Origin: Prevotella sp. UBA6387
Lineage (GTDB): Bacteria > Bacteroidota > Bacteroidia > Bacteroidales > Bacteroidaceae
Assembly (NCBI GenBank): GCA_002437565.1
Contig: DJQL01000121.1
Location: 1-6,907, forward strand
DNA length: 6,907 nt
Direction: 5' to 3'
Shown: one piece after another, positions 1 through 5,827 of the stretch
How the letters are laid out: every line of letters begins with the position of its first letter
How positions within the stretch are numbered: the stretch's first letter is position 1
Position numbers and translations under genes: made by a program
Notes under the pieces: generated by a model
What the model was told of the DNA's origin: nothing
The model's database searches: none
What the model saw: the letters and a program-made list of their open reading frames with translations, nothing else

Positions 1-915
1 TATCTCAACTGACTTACCCTTCATGTCGCGCTTCGACTTCGACTTAATCACCAACCACACGCCAGAGAAGATGAAGATTACAGCTATGCCTTGTGGCAGT
101 GTGAACACGCTAAGGCCTGTGAGCACGCTCACTACGACAGACACCACAGGCTGAACGTAGTTGTAGACGCTAACCACCGTCGGTCTCAACACGCGTTGGC
201 CGACAACAACGAGGAGATAGCTCATGAACGTGCCAAACACCACCACATAAAGTGTCTCCATCCACGCGCTAAACGACACCGAGGACCAAGATTGACTCAG
301 CACATGGCCACTGGTGAAAGGAAGTATGAAAACGCACGACCATGTAAACATCCATTTGTTCACCGTCACCACGTTGTATTGTTTTATGATCGGATTATAA
401 AGCGTGAGGTACAAGGCAAAGGCGAGCTGAGCCCCCATGCACATCAAGTCGCCCAATATGTTGCCAGACTTTCCACCACTTTGCGCACTCGACATGATCA
501 GCACCACTGCACCTACGCAACCAATGACGACACCTACCACTTTCATCCATGTGATTGGCTCCCGAAGAATGAAAAAGGAGAGCACCATGGCGAAAATAGG
601 CATTGAAGTTGTAACAATGCTCGAATTGACTGGTGACGTAAGGCTAAGGCCAACAGTATACACGCATTGGTTGAGCACTATCGCAAGCAACGCTGCACCA
701 GACATCATCAAGACATGCCGCCAAGGCATGCGCTCCTTGACAAACAGGGACGAAAGCCAAAACAAGATTGCTGCTCCTATGACACGAAACGACACCAACG
801 ACATGTTGTCAACACCATGAAGCATGGCCGCCTTGCCGACAGGAGCAAGCAGTCCCCAAAATATCTCAGCCGAGAGCAAGCTAATGTGAGCCCGAAGAAC
901 CTTATTGTTACCCAT
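1..915 (-). CDS. EamA/DMT-superfamily transporter, 3' end cut by window edge
   Basis: This is an inner-membrane transporter of the drug/metabolite (EamA, RhaT-like) superfamily; the substrate cannot be told from sequence. The reverse strand reads open for 305 residues from the ATG at 915 to the window edge, with no stop reached. Two homologous EamA halves are visible, about residues 10-141 and 153-291, giving about ten hydrophobic helices. Diagnostic stretches are SPVNSSIVTTSMPIF, LREPITWMKVVGVVIG ending the first half, and RPTVVSVYNYVQPVVSVVVS in the second. A basic tail (KSKSKRDMKGKS) follows the last helix, so only a few residues are probably missing. In-frame ATGs also lie at 927 and 939. 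A -7 promoter element at 949-942 would put the transcript start near 935, so 915 or 927 is the likelier start. The gene is divergent from the ATPase operon. The family call is firm; the start is uncertain. Confidence 0.9.
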   Translation of the reverse strand, partial: MGNNKVLRAHISLLSAEIFWGLLAPVGKAAMLHGVDNMSLVSFRVIGAAILFWLSSLFVKERMPWRHVLMMSGAALLAIVLNQCVYTVGLSLTSPVNSSIVTTSMPIFAMVLSFFILREPITWMKVVGVVIGCVGAVVLIMSSAQSGGKSGNILGDLMCMGAQLAFALYLTLYNPIIKQYNVVTVNKWMFTWSCVFILPFTSGHVLSQSWSSVSFSAWMETLYVVVFGTFMSYLLVVVGQRVLRPTVVSVYNYVQPVVSVVVSVLTGLSVFTLPQGIAVIFIFSGVWLVIKSKSKRDMKGKSVEI

Positions 916-941
916 AATACTAATCATTCTAAAAAACATTG

Positions 942-974
942 CAAAGTTAGCTAAATATAATGCCATAAAAACAA
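942..974 (-). promoter_or_regulatory. Bacteroidota-type promoter for the EamA transporter
   Basis: On the reverse strand TAACTTTG (949-942) matches the Bacteroidota sigma-factor -7 consensus TAnnTTTG exactly and is followed by C. A TTG at 974-972 lies 22 bases upstream, close to the usual -33 spacing. The predicted transcript start is near 935, which leaves a leader of roughly 10-20 bases before the ATG at 927 or 915. It is called from motif match and position only. Confidence 0.6.
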
Positions 975-994
975 TAGTTTCGTTATTTTTTTAT

Positions 995-1002
995 TATTTT
1001 TG
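995..1002 (+). promoter_or_regulatory. Probable -7 element driving the ATPase/DUF4435 operon
   Basis: TATTTTTG matches TAnnTTTG and is followed by C. It lies about 50 bases upstream of the ATPase ATG, leaving a leader of around 40 bases. No clear TTTG -33 box is found at the right spacing (about 970-976), so this promoter may be weak or need an activator. The -33 region it would use overlaps that of the divergent transporter promoter, so the two may compete. Confidence 0.45.
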
Positions 1003-1051
1003 CGCTATAAAACTTAGCTTTTCACACTAAGAAAACGTTAATGCTGACACC

Positions 1052-1867
1052 ATGCAGAAATATGCTGATTATATCACCCAGATAGAGATAGACGCTCTTT
1101 GGAGCGGCCGCAAGCACATCCTTTGGAACCTTGACCGCCGTGTCAACATCCTCAGCGGTGTCAACGGCGTGGGCAAGTCGACTATCATCAACAAGGTGGT
1201 TAAAGGGCTCTCCGCTGGTGGCGAGTTTCATTCCCACTTGCTCAAGGGCGTTCACTTGAAGGTAAGCCCCAACGATGCCACATGGATACGCTACGACATC
1301 ATCAGGTCGTTTGACCGTCCTCTTCTCAACGCCGAGGTGGTGTCGCAAATGAACATCTCGCTTGCCACCGAGCTCGACTGGCAGCTCTACAAGCTCCAGC
1401 GCAAGTATCTCGACTATCAAGTCAACATCGGCAACCGAATGATCGAGGTGCTGCAGAGAGGTGGTGCCACGGCTGGCGAAGAGGCGCAGAGGTTGGCGGA
1501 GCCAAAGAAGAAGTTCCAGGACATAATAGACTTGCTCTTCGCCGACACGGGCAAGAAAATAGTGCGCACCGACAACGAGATAAGTTTCTCGCAGATGGGC
1601 GAAACTCTCGTGCCCTACCAGCTGTCGAGCGGCGAGAAGCAAATCCTCGCCATACTGCTCACCGTGCTCGTGGAAGACCAAAAGCCCTACGTGCTCTTCA
1701 TGGACGAGCCGGAGGTGAGCCTGCACATAGAATGGCAGAAAAAGCTCATCGACCTCATCATTGACCTGAACCCCAACGTGCAAATCATCCTCACCACCCA
1801 CTCGCCAGCCGTAATCATGAACGGATGGATGGACAAGGTGACGGAGGTGAGCGACATAACCATCTGA
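1052..1867 (+). CDS. AAA family (ABC/SMC-type) ATPase, AriA/OLD-like
   Basis: This is a 271-residue cytoplasmic ATPase with every ABC-type catalytic element. Walker A is GVNGVGKST (residues 36-44). The ABC signature is LSSGEKQ (191-197). Walker B is VLFMDEPE (214-221; D218, E219), followed by the D-loop VSLH (222-225). The switch histidine is H250 in TTHSP. The closest fold class is the AAA_21/AAA_15 group, which includes OLD-type and PARIS AriA ATPases. The lid between Walker A and the signature is only about 145 residues and is mostly helical (about 105-165), so there is no long coiled coil and the protein is small for the class. It has no nuclease domain of its own; the partner follows after 5 bases. 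The ATG at 1052 is chosen because it precedes the first beta strand and sits about 50 bases after a -7 box. The ATG at 1041 is out of frame and soon stops. In family terms it would sense a trigger and control the DUF4435 partner; that role is inferred. Confidence 0.88.
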   Translation: MQKYADYITQIEIDALWSGRKHILWNLDRRVNILSGVNGVGKSTIINKVVKGLSAGGEFHSHLLKGVHLKVSPNDATWIRYDIIRSFDRPLLNAEVVSQMNISLATELDWQLYKLQRKYLDYQVNIGNRMIEVLQRGGATAGEEAQRLAEPKKKFQDIIDLLFADTGKKIVRTDNEISFSQMGETLVPYQLSSGEKQILAILLTVLVEDQKPYVLFMDEPEVSLHIEWQKKLIDLIIDLNPNVQIILTTHSPAVIMNGWMDKVTEVSDITI

Positions 1868-1872
1868 GCACC

Positions 1873-2877
1873 ATGAAACGACTTCAGGACAACCTCACAT
1901 CTTCCTATCTGCAGGCGGCCAACTGTCTCAACTCTCGCCAGCAGAGAAGGAAAGTCGTGGCCTACGTGGAGAGCTACGACGACGTGTTTTTCTGGAGAAG
2001 CATATTGAGCCAGTTTGAGACCGACAAGATATATTTCGAGATAATGCTGCCCACGCGCGAGAACACACTTGAGCGCGGCAAGAAGGCTGCCCTGATGAGC
2101 GCGCTGAGTGGCAAGACGGGACAATGGCTCATAGCTTGCGTGGATGCCGACTACGACTACCTCATACAAGGCGCAACGGAAACGTCGAAGAAGATTCTGT
2201 CAAGTCCGTTCATCTTCCACACCTACGCCTACGCCATAGAGAACCTGCAGTGCTACGCCCCCTCGCTCCACGACGTGTGCGTGGCCGTGACGCTCAACGA
2301 CCACAAAATCTTCGACTTGCGACAATATCTTGAGGATTTCTCACGCGCCATCTATCCCCTGTTCGTTTGGAACATTTGGTATTACCGCACGAGCCATTAC
2401 GGCGAGTTCACCATGAGCGACTTCCTGCACACCATAGAAACCGTCAACTTCAACATCAATGACGCACAGCGCGTAATATCTCTTTTGCATGGCAAGGTGG
2501 CTCGCCGGTGCCAGCAATTCAGGAGAGCCAATCCAGATGCCAAGGAGAGCTACCACCGCCTTGAGGACGACCTCCGAAGGCTTGGCGTGACACCGGAGAC
2601 CACATATCTCTATATTCAGGGGCATCACCTTTTCGACAGGGTTGTGGTGCCTATTCTTACCCGCGTGTGCGACAAGCTCGTCAGGCAACGGCAAGAGGAA
2701 ATTGCACGGCAAAGCGTGCACGGCACGCAAAGGCGCAACGAACTGTCATGCTACAACAATTCGGTGGAGACGGTCATCCCCATGCTGAAGAAGAACACCG
2801 CTTTCACCTCTTCCGAACCCTACAAGCGCATCAAGGCTGACCTCACGGCGTTCCTGTCACGCGCCAGCTGTGTATAA
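1873..2877 (+). CDS. DUF4435 (TOPRIM-like) protein, AriB-like putative effector nuclease
   Basis: This 334-residue protein carries an N-terminal DUF4435 domain, a TOPRIM-like fold found in the PARIS effector AriB and related to OLD nucleases. The first acidic motif is YVESYDDVFFW (residues 31-41; E33, D36, D37), at the end of a predicted beta strand. The second is CVDADYDYL (89-97; D91, D93, D95), the expected metal-binding DxD. A YAIENL motif (120-125) and a later YIQGHHLFDRVVVPIL (247-262) look like conserved family elements. The C-terminal third is basic and helical. The ATG at 1873 is preferred: it follows the ATPase stop by 5 bases and precedes the conserved domain. An in-frame ATG at 1825 would add 16 unlikely residues inside the ATPase gene. 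Co-transcription with the ATPase is near certain. Known AriB is held inactive by AriA and, once released, cleaves tRNA; whether this protein does so is inference. No promoter is seen between the two genes. Confidence 0.85.
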   Translation: MKRLQDNLTSSYLQAANCLNSRQQRRKVVAYVESYDDVFFWRSILSQFETDKIYFEIMLPTRENTLERGKKAALMSALSGKTGQWLIACVDADYDYLIQGATETSKKILSSPFIFHTYAYAIENLQCYAPSLHDVCVAVTLNDHKIFDLRQYLEDFSRAIYPLFVWNIWYYRTSHYGEFTMSDFLHTIETVNFNINDAQRVISLLHGKVARRCQQFRRANPDAKESYHRLEDDLRRLGVTPETTYLYIQGHHLFDRVVVPILTRVCDKLVRQRQEEIARQSVHGTQRRNELSCYNNSVETVIPMLKKNTAFTSSEPYKRIKADLTAFLSRASCV

Positions 2878-2887
2878 TGCTTTTCCC

Positions 2888-2986
2888 ATGGCCATCACTA
2901 CAATATTAACGAGCGTTTCGTTTTATTACTTATTTCAGGAAATTGAGGAACATGACATTTACAGCAAATTATACGACGAAGGATAA
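2888..2986 (+). CDS. Small ORF, 32 residues, doubtful
   Basis: An ATG at 2888, 10 bases after the DUF4435 stop, opens a 32-residue frame ending in TAA. It has a hydrophobic start (MAITTILTSVSFYYLF) and an acidic end (QEIEEHDIYSKLYDEG). The composition is protein-like, but nothing is recognised, there is no GG leader motif, and a frame this short can arise by chance. It overlaps the small ORF at 2952 in another frame, so at most one is likely to be real. It is recorded because it could be a third, tiny gene of the defence operon. Confidence 0.15.
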   Translation: MAITTILTSVSFYYLFQEIEEHDIYSKLYDEG

Positions 2987-3056
2987 GTTAGCATTTTTGT
3001 TGCCACTGTTTGCCTACAACCGTAACAGGGTATATTTTATAGAAAATCACATATGA
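2952..3056 (+). CDS. Small ORF, 34 residues, ATGA-overlapped with the barrel gene
   Basis: An ATG at 2952 gives a 34-residue peptide (it begins MTFTANYTTKDKLAFLLPLF and ends YFIENHI). Its TGA overlaps the ATG of the outer-membrane barrel gene (ATGA at 3053-3056), the arrangement used for translational coupling. It could be a leader peptide or the scar of a lost upstream gene. No family is recognised and there is no GG-type processing site, so it may be chance. Confidence 0.18.
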   Translation: MTFTANYTTKDKLAFLLPLFAYNRNRVYFIENHI

Positions 3057-5374
3057 GAGTCTTATTCGTTTTTTTTGTTTACATTAGTTCCAGTATTGTT
3101 TGTTTGGCACAAGACATAATTGGAAAGATTGTTGATGAACAGGGGAAGGCCATACAATATGCTAACGTCGCCTTGCTGCAAGCTAATGATTCAGCATTTA
3201 TAAAAGGAGTCGTTAGTGACGATACAGGACGCTTCTCAATTAACACGCTGGATAAAAAGAACTGTATTGTCAAGGTGACATGTATCGGATATAAAACAGT
3301 TTATAGAAACATATCTGATTCAAACCTTGGCGCTATTATTCTGAAAGAGGAATCCATGACATTGGGAGATGTCATAGTGAAGTCCTCTTTGCCCAAAACC
3401 AGATTAAGGAATGGGGCGTTTGTTACGACTGTTGCAGGTTCCATCTTGGAAAAGTCTGGAAACATAAGCAACCTACTTGACCGAATACCAAATGTCACTT
3501 CGCAAAACGGCAAAATCAATGTATTTGGAGTTGGTGAGCCCGTGATATACATTAATGGCAAACAAGTAAGGGATAACGCAGAATTAGACCGTTTGAACCC
3601 TGATGAAATCAGCACTGTTGAGGTAGTACAAAATCCAGGGGCTCAATACGCTTCAAACGTAAAAGCGGTTATACGTATCAATACAAAAAGAAAAGCCAAG
3701 GATGGATTTGGATTTGAAACGAAGACATTTGGGAATATTGATGAGAACTCAAGATTTGGTGGGTATGAGCAACTGAACATAAACTATCAAAAGAAAGGTC
3801 TTGAGACATTTACGGTCCTGAAGATTAAGGACGGTGAAAATTCAAATAAGCAAGGGCTCGTTCAAAACACCTACGTTGACAATGTTTGGAGTCAACGCAA
3901 TGATATTGAGGGTAGCATAAGAAACAGGCAATTGTATTGCGGACTTGGAGCAAACTATCAGATAGACAGTCATAGTTTCGTAGGTGCGAGTTTCAACTTC
4001 AACCGCATGCTCAATAAGGCCGTTATTAACATGGCTACAACCATAGATAAGGATAACTCCCTCACGGAAGAATCCGTAAGCGACATAACAAAACCTGGCA
4101 ACACGAGCCTTGCGAGCGGCAACGTTTATTATATGGGAAAGATAGGCATCATGGACATAAACTTTAACACCGATTGGCTTTGGGATAAAGATTTCTCCAA
4201 GGTAAATACCCTTGAAAGGTACCAAGAACATGGAGGCGATTGGCATGATAATGCCGTAAATACAAAAACAAATACGAAGAATGAACTTTTCGCTTCCAAA
4301 CTGACATTGTCTTTGCCATTATGGAAAGGACGACTTTCTTTCGGAGGTGAATACTCCAATACTAATCGCAACAGTTCGTATGATGTCCAGCCTGTGGGTT
4401 TATTAGACAAGCAGGATAACAGAATCAAGGAAGGCATGACCTCCGTGTTTTGTGATTATACACGGAAATTCGGAAATCTAAGCATCCTTGCGGGAATAAG
4501 GTATGAGAATACTGATTTTAATTATTATGAAGAGGGGAAAAGAATGCCAGAGCAAAGTAAGAGGTATGGGAATATCCTTCCTTCATTGTCATTATCACTT
4601 CCTGTGGGGAAAACTCAAATGCAATTGAGTTATGGAGCCACTATAAAGCGACCTTCTTATTATGACATGCGGTCTGGCATAGGGTATGACAATCGTTATA
4701 CTTACGAATCAGGGAACCCTTTCCTTGTCTCGGAGATAAGCCGTAACATTAATTATACGGTATCTTACAAATGGCTTATGGCGGAGGGAATTTACACACA
4801 TGTATCCAGTCCAATTGTGATGCTGACTCAATCATACAATGACAATCCTAACATAGCGTTAATACAAAATGTGAACTGGAAACCATATAACCGTATTGGG
4901 GCATCGCTTGCGGCAAGTCCTAAAATTGGCATATGGCATCCTTCTTTCAGCTTCTATTTTTTCAAGCAATGTTTTGACATGGATACATACGGAGGCCATC
5001 GTTTGGACAATCCTAAAGTGACCATACGCTTCGACAATACAATAGACACCAAGCTGTGTACGGTTTCTCTAATGCTATTGGCTCAGACAAGTGGCGATGA
5101 TGAGACGTCGTATATGTATAGAAACTATTTCTGCACTAATTTGTCAATATATAAATCGTTTTTGAAAGGAAAACTCATAGTGTTCTTCTATGCTAATGAT
5201 TTGCTCGGTACGGGAAACACGCATAGCAGGATGTACTCTGGAGCAATGCGGGAAATCGTTCATCACGATTATTCCATAAGTGACTTTTCTCTGACCATCC
5301 GTTACAGATTTAATGCATTGAAAGGCAAATATAAGGGAACTGGGGCTGGACAAGAGCAAAAGAGCAGGATGTGA
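3053..5374 (+). CDS. TonB-receptor-like outer membrane beta-barrel protein with carboxypeptidase-regulatory-like domain
   Basis: This is a 773-residue outer-membrane protein. Residues 1-20 are a signal peptide (hydrophobic FVFFVYISSSIV, cleavage near CLAQ/D). Residues 21 to about 100 form a carboxypeptidase-D-regulatory-like beta sandwich (IIGKIVDEQGKAIQYANVAL, then DDTGRFSI). Residues about 105-212 form a TonB-plug-like domain (NISNLLDRIPNV, VYINGKQV, LNPDEISTVEVVQNPGAQYA). The rest is a beta-barrel of alternating aromatic strands ending in FSLTIRYRFN, then the tail KYKGTGAGQEQKSRM. That tail resembles one I recall as frequent in this barrel family (OMP_b-brl type). It is shorter than SusC proteins, and no SusD gene follows, so it is not a classic glycan-import pair. 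The C39 domain gene starts 69 bases downstream on the same strand, which suggests a peptide-related role (inference). The gene is visibly AT-richer than the operon before it. The start at 3053 fits the signal peptide exactly. Ligand unknown. Confidence 0.88.
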   Translation: MRVLFVFFVYISSSIVCLAQDIIGKIVDEQGKAIQYANVALLQANDSAFIKGVVSDDTGRFSINTLDKKNCIVKVTCIGYKTVYRNISDSNLGAIILKEESMTLGDVIVKSSLPKTRLRNGAFVTTVAGSILEKSGNISNLLDRIPNVTSQNGKINVFGVGEPVIYINGKQVRDNAELDRLNPDEISTVEVVQNPGAQYASNVKAVIRINTKRKAKDGFGFETKTFGNIDENSRFGGYEQLNINYQKKGLETFTVLKIKDGENSNKQGLVQNTYVDNVWSQRNDIEGSIRNRQLYCGLGANYQIDSHSFVGASFNFNRMLNKAVINMATTIDKDNSLTEESVSDITKPGNTSLASGNVYYMGKIGIMDINFNTDWLWDKDFSKVNTLERYQEHGGDWHDNAVNTKTNTKNELFASKLTLSLPLWKGRLSFGGEYSNTNRNSSYDVQPVGLLDKQDNRIKEGMTSVFCDYTRKFGNLSILAGIRYENTDFNYYEEGKRMPEQSKRYGNILPSLSLSLPVGKTQMQLSYGATIKRPSYYDMRSGIGYDNRYTYESGNPFLVSEISRNINYTVSYKWLMAEGIYTHVSSPIVMLTQSYNDNPNIALIQNVNWKPYNRIGASLAASPKIGIWHPSFSFYFFKQCFDMDTYGGHRLDNPKVTIRFDNTIDTKLCTVSLMLLAQTSGDDETSYMYRNYFCTNLSIYKSFLKGKLIVFFYANDLLGTGNTHSRMYSGAMREIVHHDYSISDFSLTIRYRFNALKGKYKGTGAGQEQKSRM

Positions 5375-5443
5375 AGCGTTTGACATTTTATATGGCGGAG
5401 CTTGGAACAGAAAGAAAGGATCTGACCTTGCGATGCGGACAAT

Positions 5444-5746
5444 ATGAAAAGGATGGAAGTTATATACCAGCATGACAGTATGCAATGCGGCATAGCCTGT
5501 CTGCAAATGGCATGCAAATATTTCGGCAGGGATTACCCCATGGGTTCCCTGTCGAAACTTTGTTTTGCCACGACAGAAGGCGTTTCACTTTTAAGCATCA
5601 ATGAGGCTGCAAATACCCTTGGCTTGCATACGACTTGTGCAAGAGCTACAACTACGGCTCTAAGCGATGTACCTCTGCCCTGCATCCTCCATTGGAACCA
5701 AAATCACTTTGTTGTATTATATAAGGTAAAGAAAGGTATCCCATAA
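5444..5746 (+). CDS. Truncated C39 (bacteriocin-leader) peptidase domain, probable remnant
   Basis: This 100-residue ORF is a C39 cysteine peptidase domain, the papain-like module that cuts double-glycine leaders off peptides, usually at the N-terminus of peptidase-containing ABC exporters. Q9 is the likely oxyanion glutamine (VIYQHDSM), C15 the nucleophile (DSMQCGIACLQMACKYFG), and H88 the catalytic histidine (ILHWNQNHFVVLYKV). The frame ends KVKKGIP twelve residues after H88, before the Asp-Pro motif that normally supplies the third catalytic residue. No transmembrane or ATPase part follows; a terminator hairpin starts 11 bases after the stop. The other two frames past the stop do not restore the Asp motif. 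It is therefore either a decayed exporter or an unusual stand-alone domain, and probably inactive as a protease. A second in-frame ATG at 5453 is an equally plausible start. It lies 69 bases after the barrel gene and probably shares its transcript. Confidence 0.75.
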   Translation: MKRMEVIYQHDSMQCGIACLQMACKYFGRDYPMGSLSKLCFATTEGVSLLSINEAANTLGLHTTCARATTTALSDVPLPCILHWNQNHFVVLYKVKKGIP

Positions 5747-5757
5747 CAAAACATTAT

Positions 5758-5800
5758 GGCAGCAGGTATTCGGATAAGCCATATCCGAATACCTGCTGCC
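5758..5800. terminator. Perfect 19-bp hairpin, likely bidirectional terminator
   Basis: GGCAGCAGGTATTCGGATA (5758-5776), a 5-base loop AGCCA (5777-5781), then the exact reverse complement (5782-5800). On the plus strand it is followed by TTATATATT, on the minus strand by ATAATGTTTTG. These are modest T-rich tracts on both sides. It lies between convergent genes, 11 bases after the C39 ORF stop and 27 bases after the glycosidase stop, so it can end both transcripts. Confidence 0.85.
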
Positions 5801-5827
5801 TTATATATTACAATAGGCTAAAAGCCC

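Noticed and set aside
91..954. Plus-strand frames of 171, 127 and 95 residues across the left end
   Set aside because: The His/Arg-rich, low-plausibility translations lie opposite the EamA transporter, which reads continuously on the minus strand with clear membrane helices.
1022..1801. 259-residue open frame on the minus strand opposite the ATPase gene
   Set aside because: It mirrors the ATPase codons, has no recognisable domain, and the plus-strand ATPase has all its motifs intact; long antisense frames are expected in GC-rich coding DNA.
1825..1872. Upstream in-frame start for the DUF4435 gene
   Set aside because: It would overlap the ATPase gene and add a 16-residue polar segment (MDGQGDGGERHNHLST) ahead of the natural ATG at 1873.
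2908..2922. Small hairpin (AACGA, loop GCGTT, TCGTT) followed by T-rich sequence after the DUF4435 gene
   Set aside because: A 5-bp stem with few GC pairs is too weak to call a terminator; T-richness is general in this gap.
3020..3050. Possible promoter for the barrel gene (TATATTTT and similar near 3031)
   Set aside because: No exact TAnnTTTG with a spaced -33 box; near matches are common in AT-rich sequence.
5392..5475. 27-residue frame between the barrel and C39 genes, considered as a peptide precursor
   Set aside because: It has no double-glycine leader, is strongly charged, and overlaps the C39 start in another frame; most likely chance.
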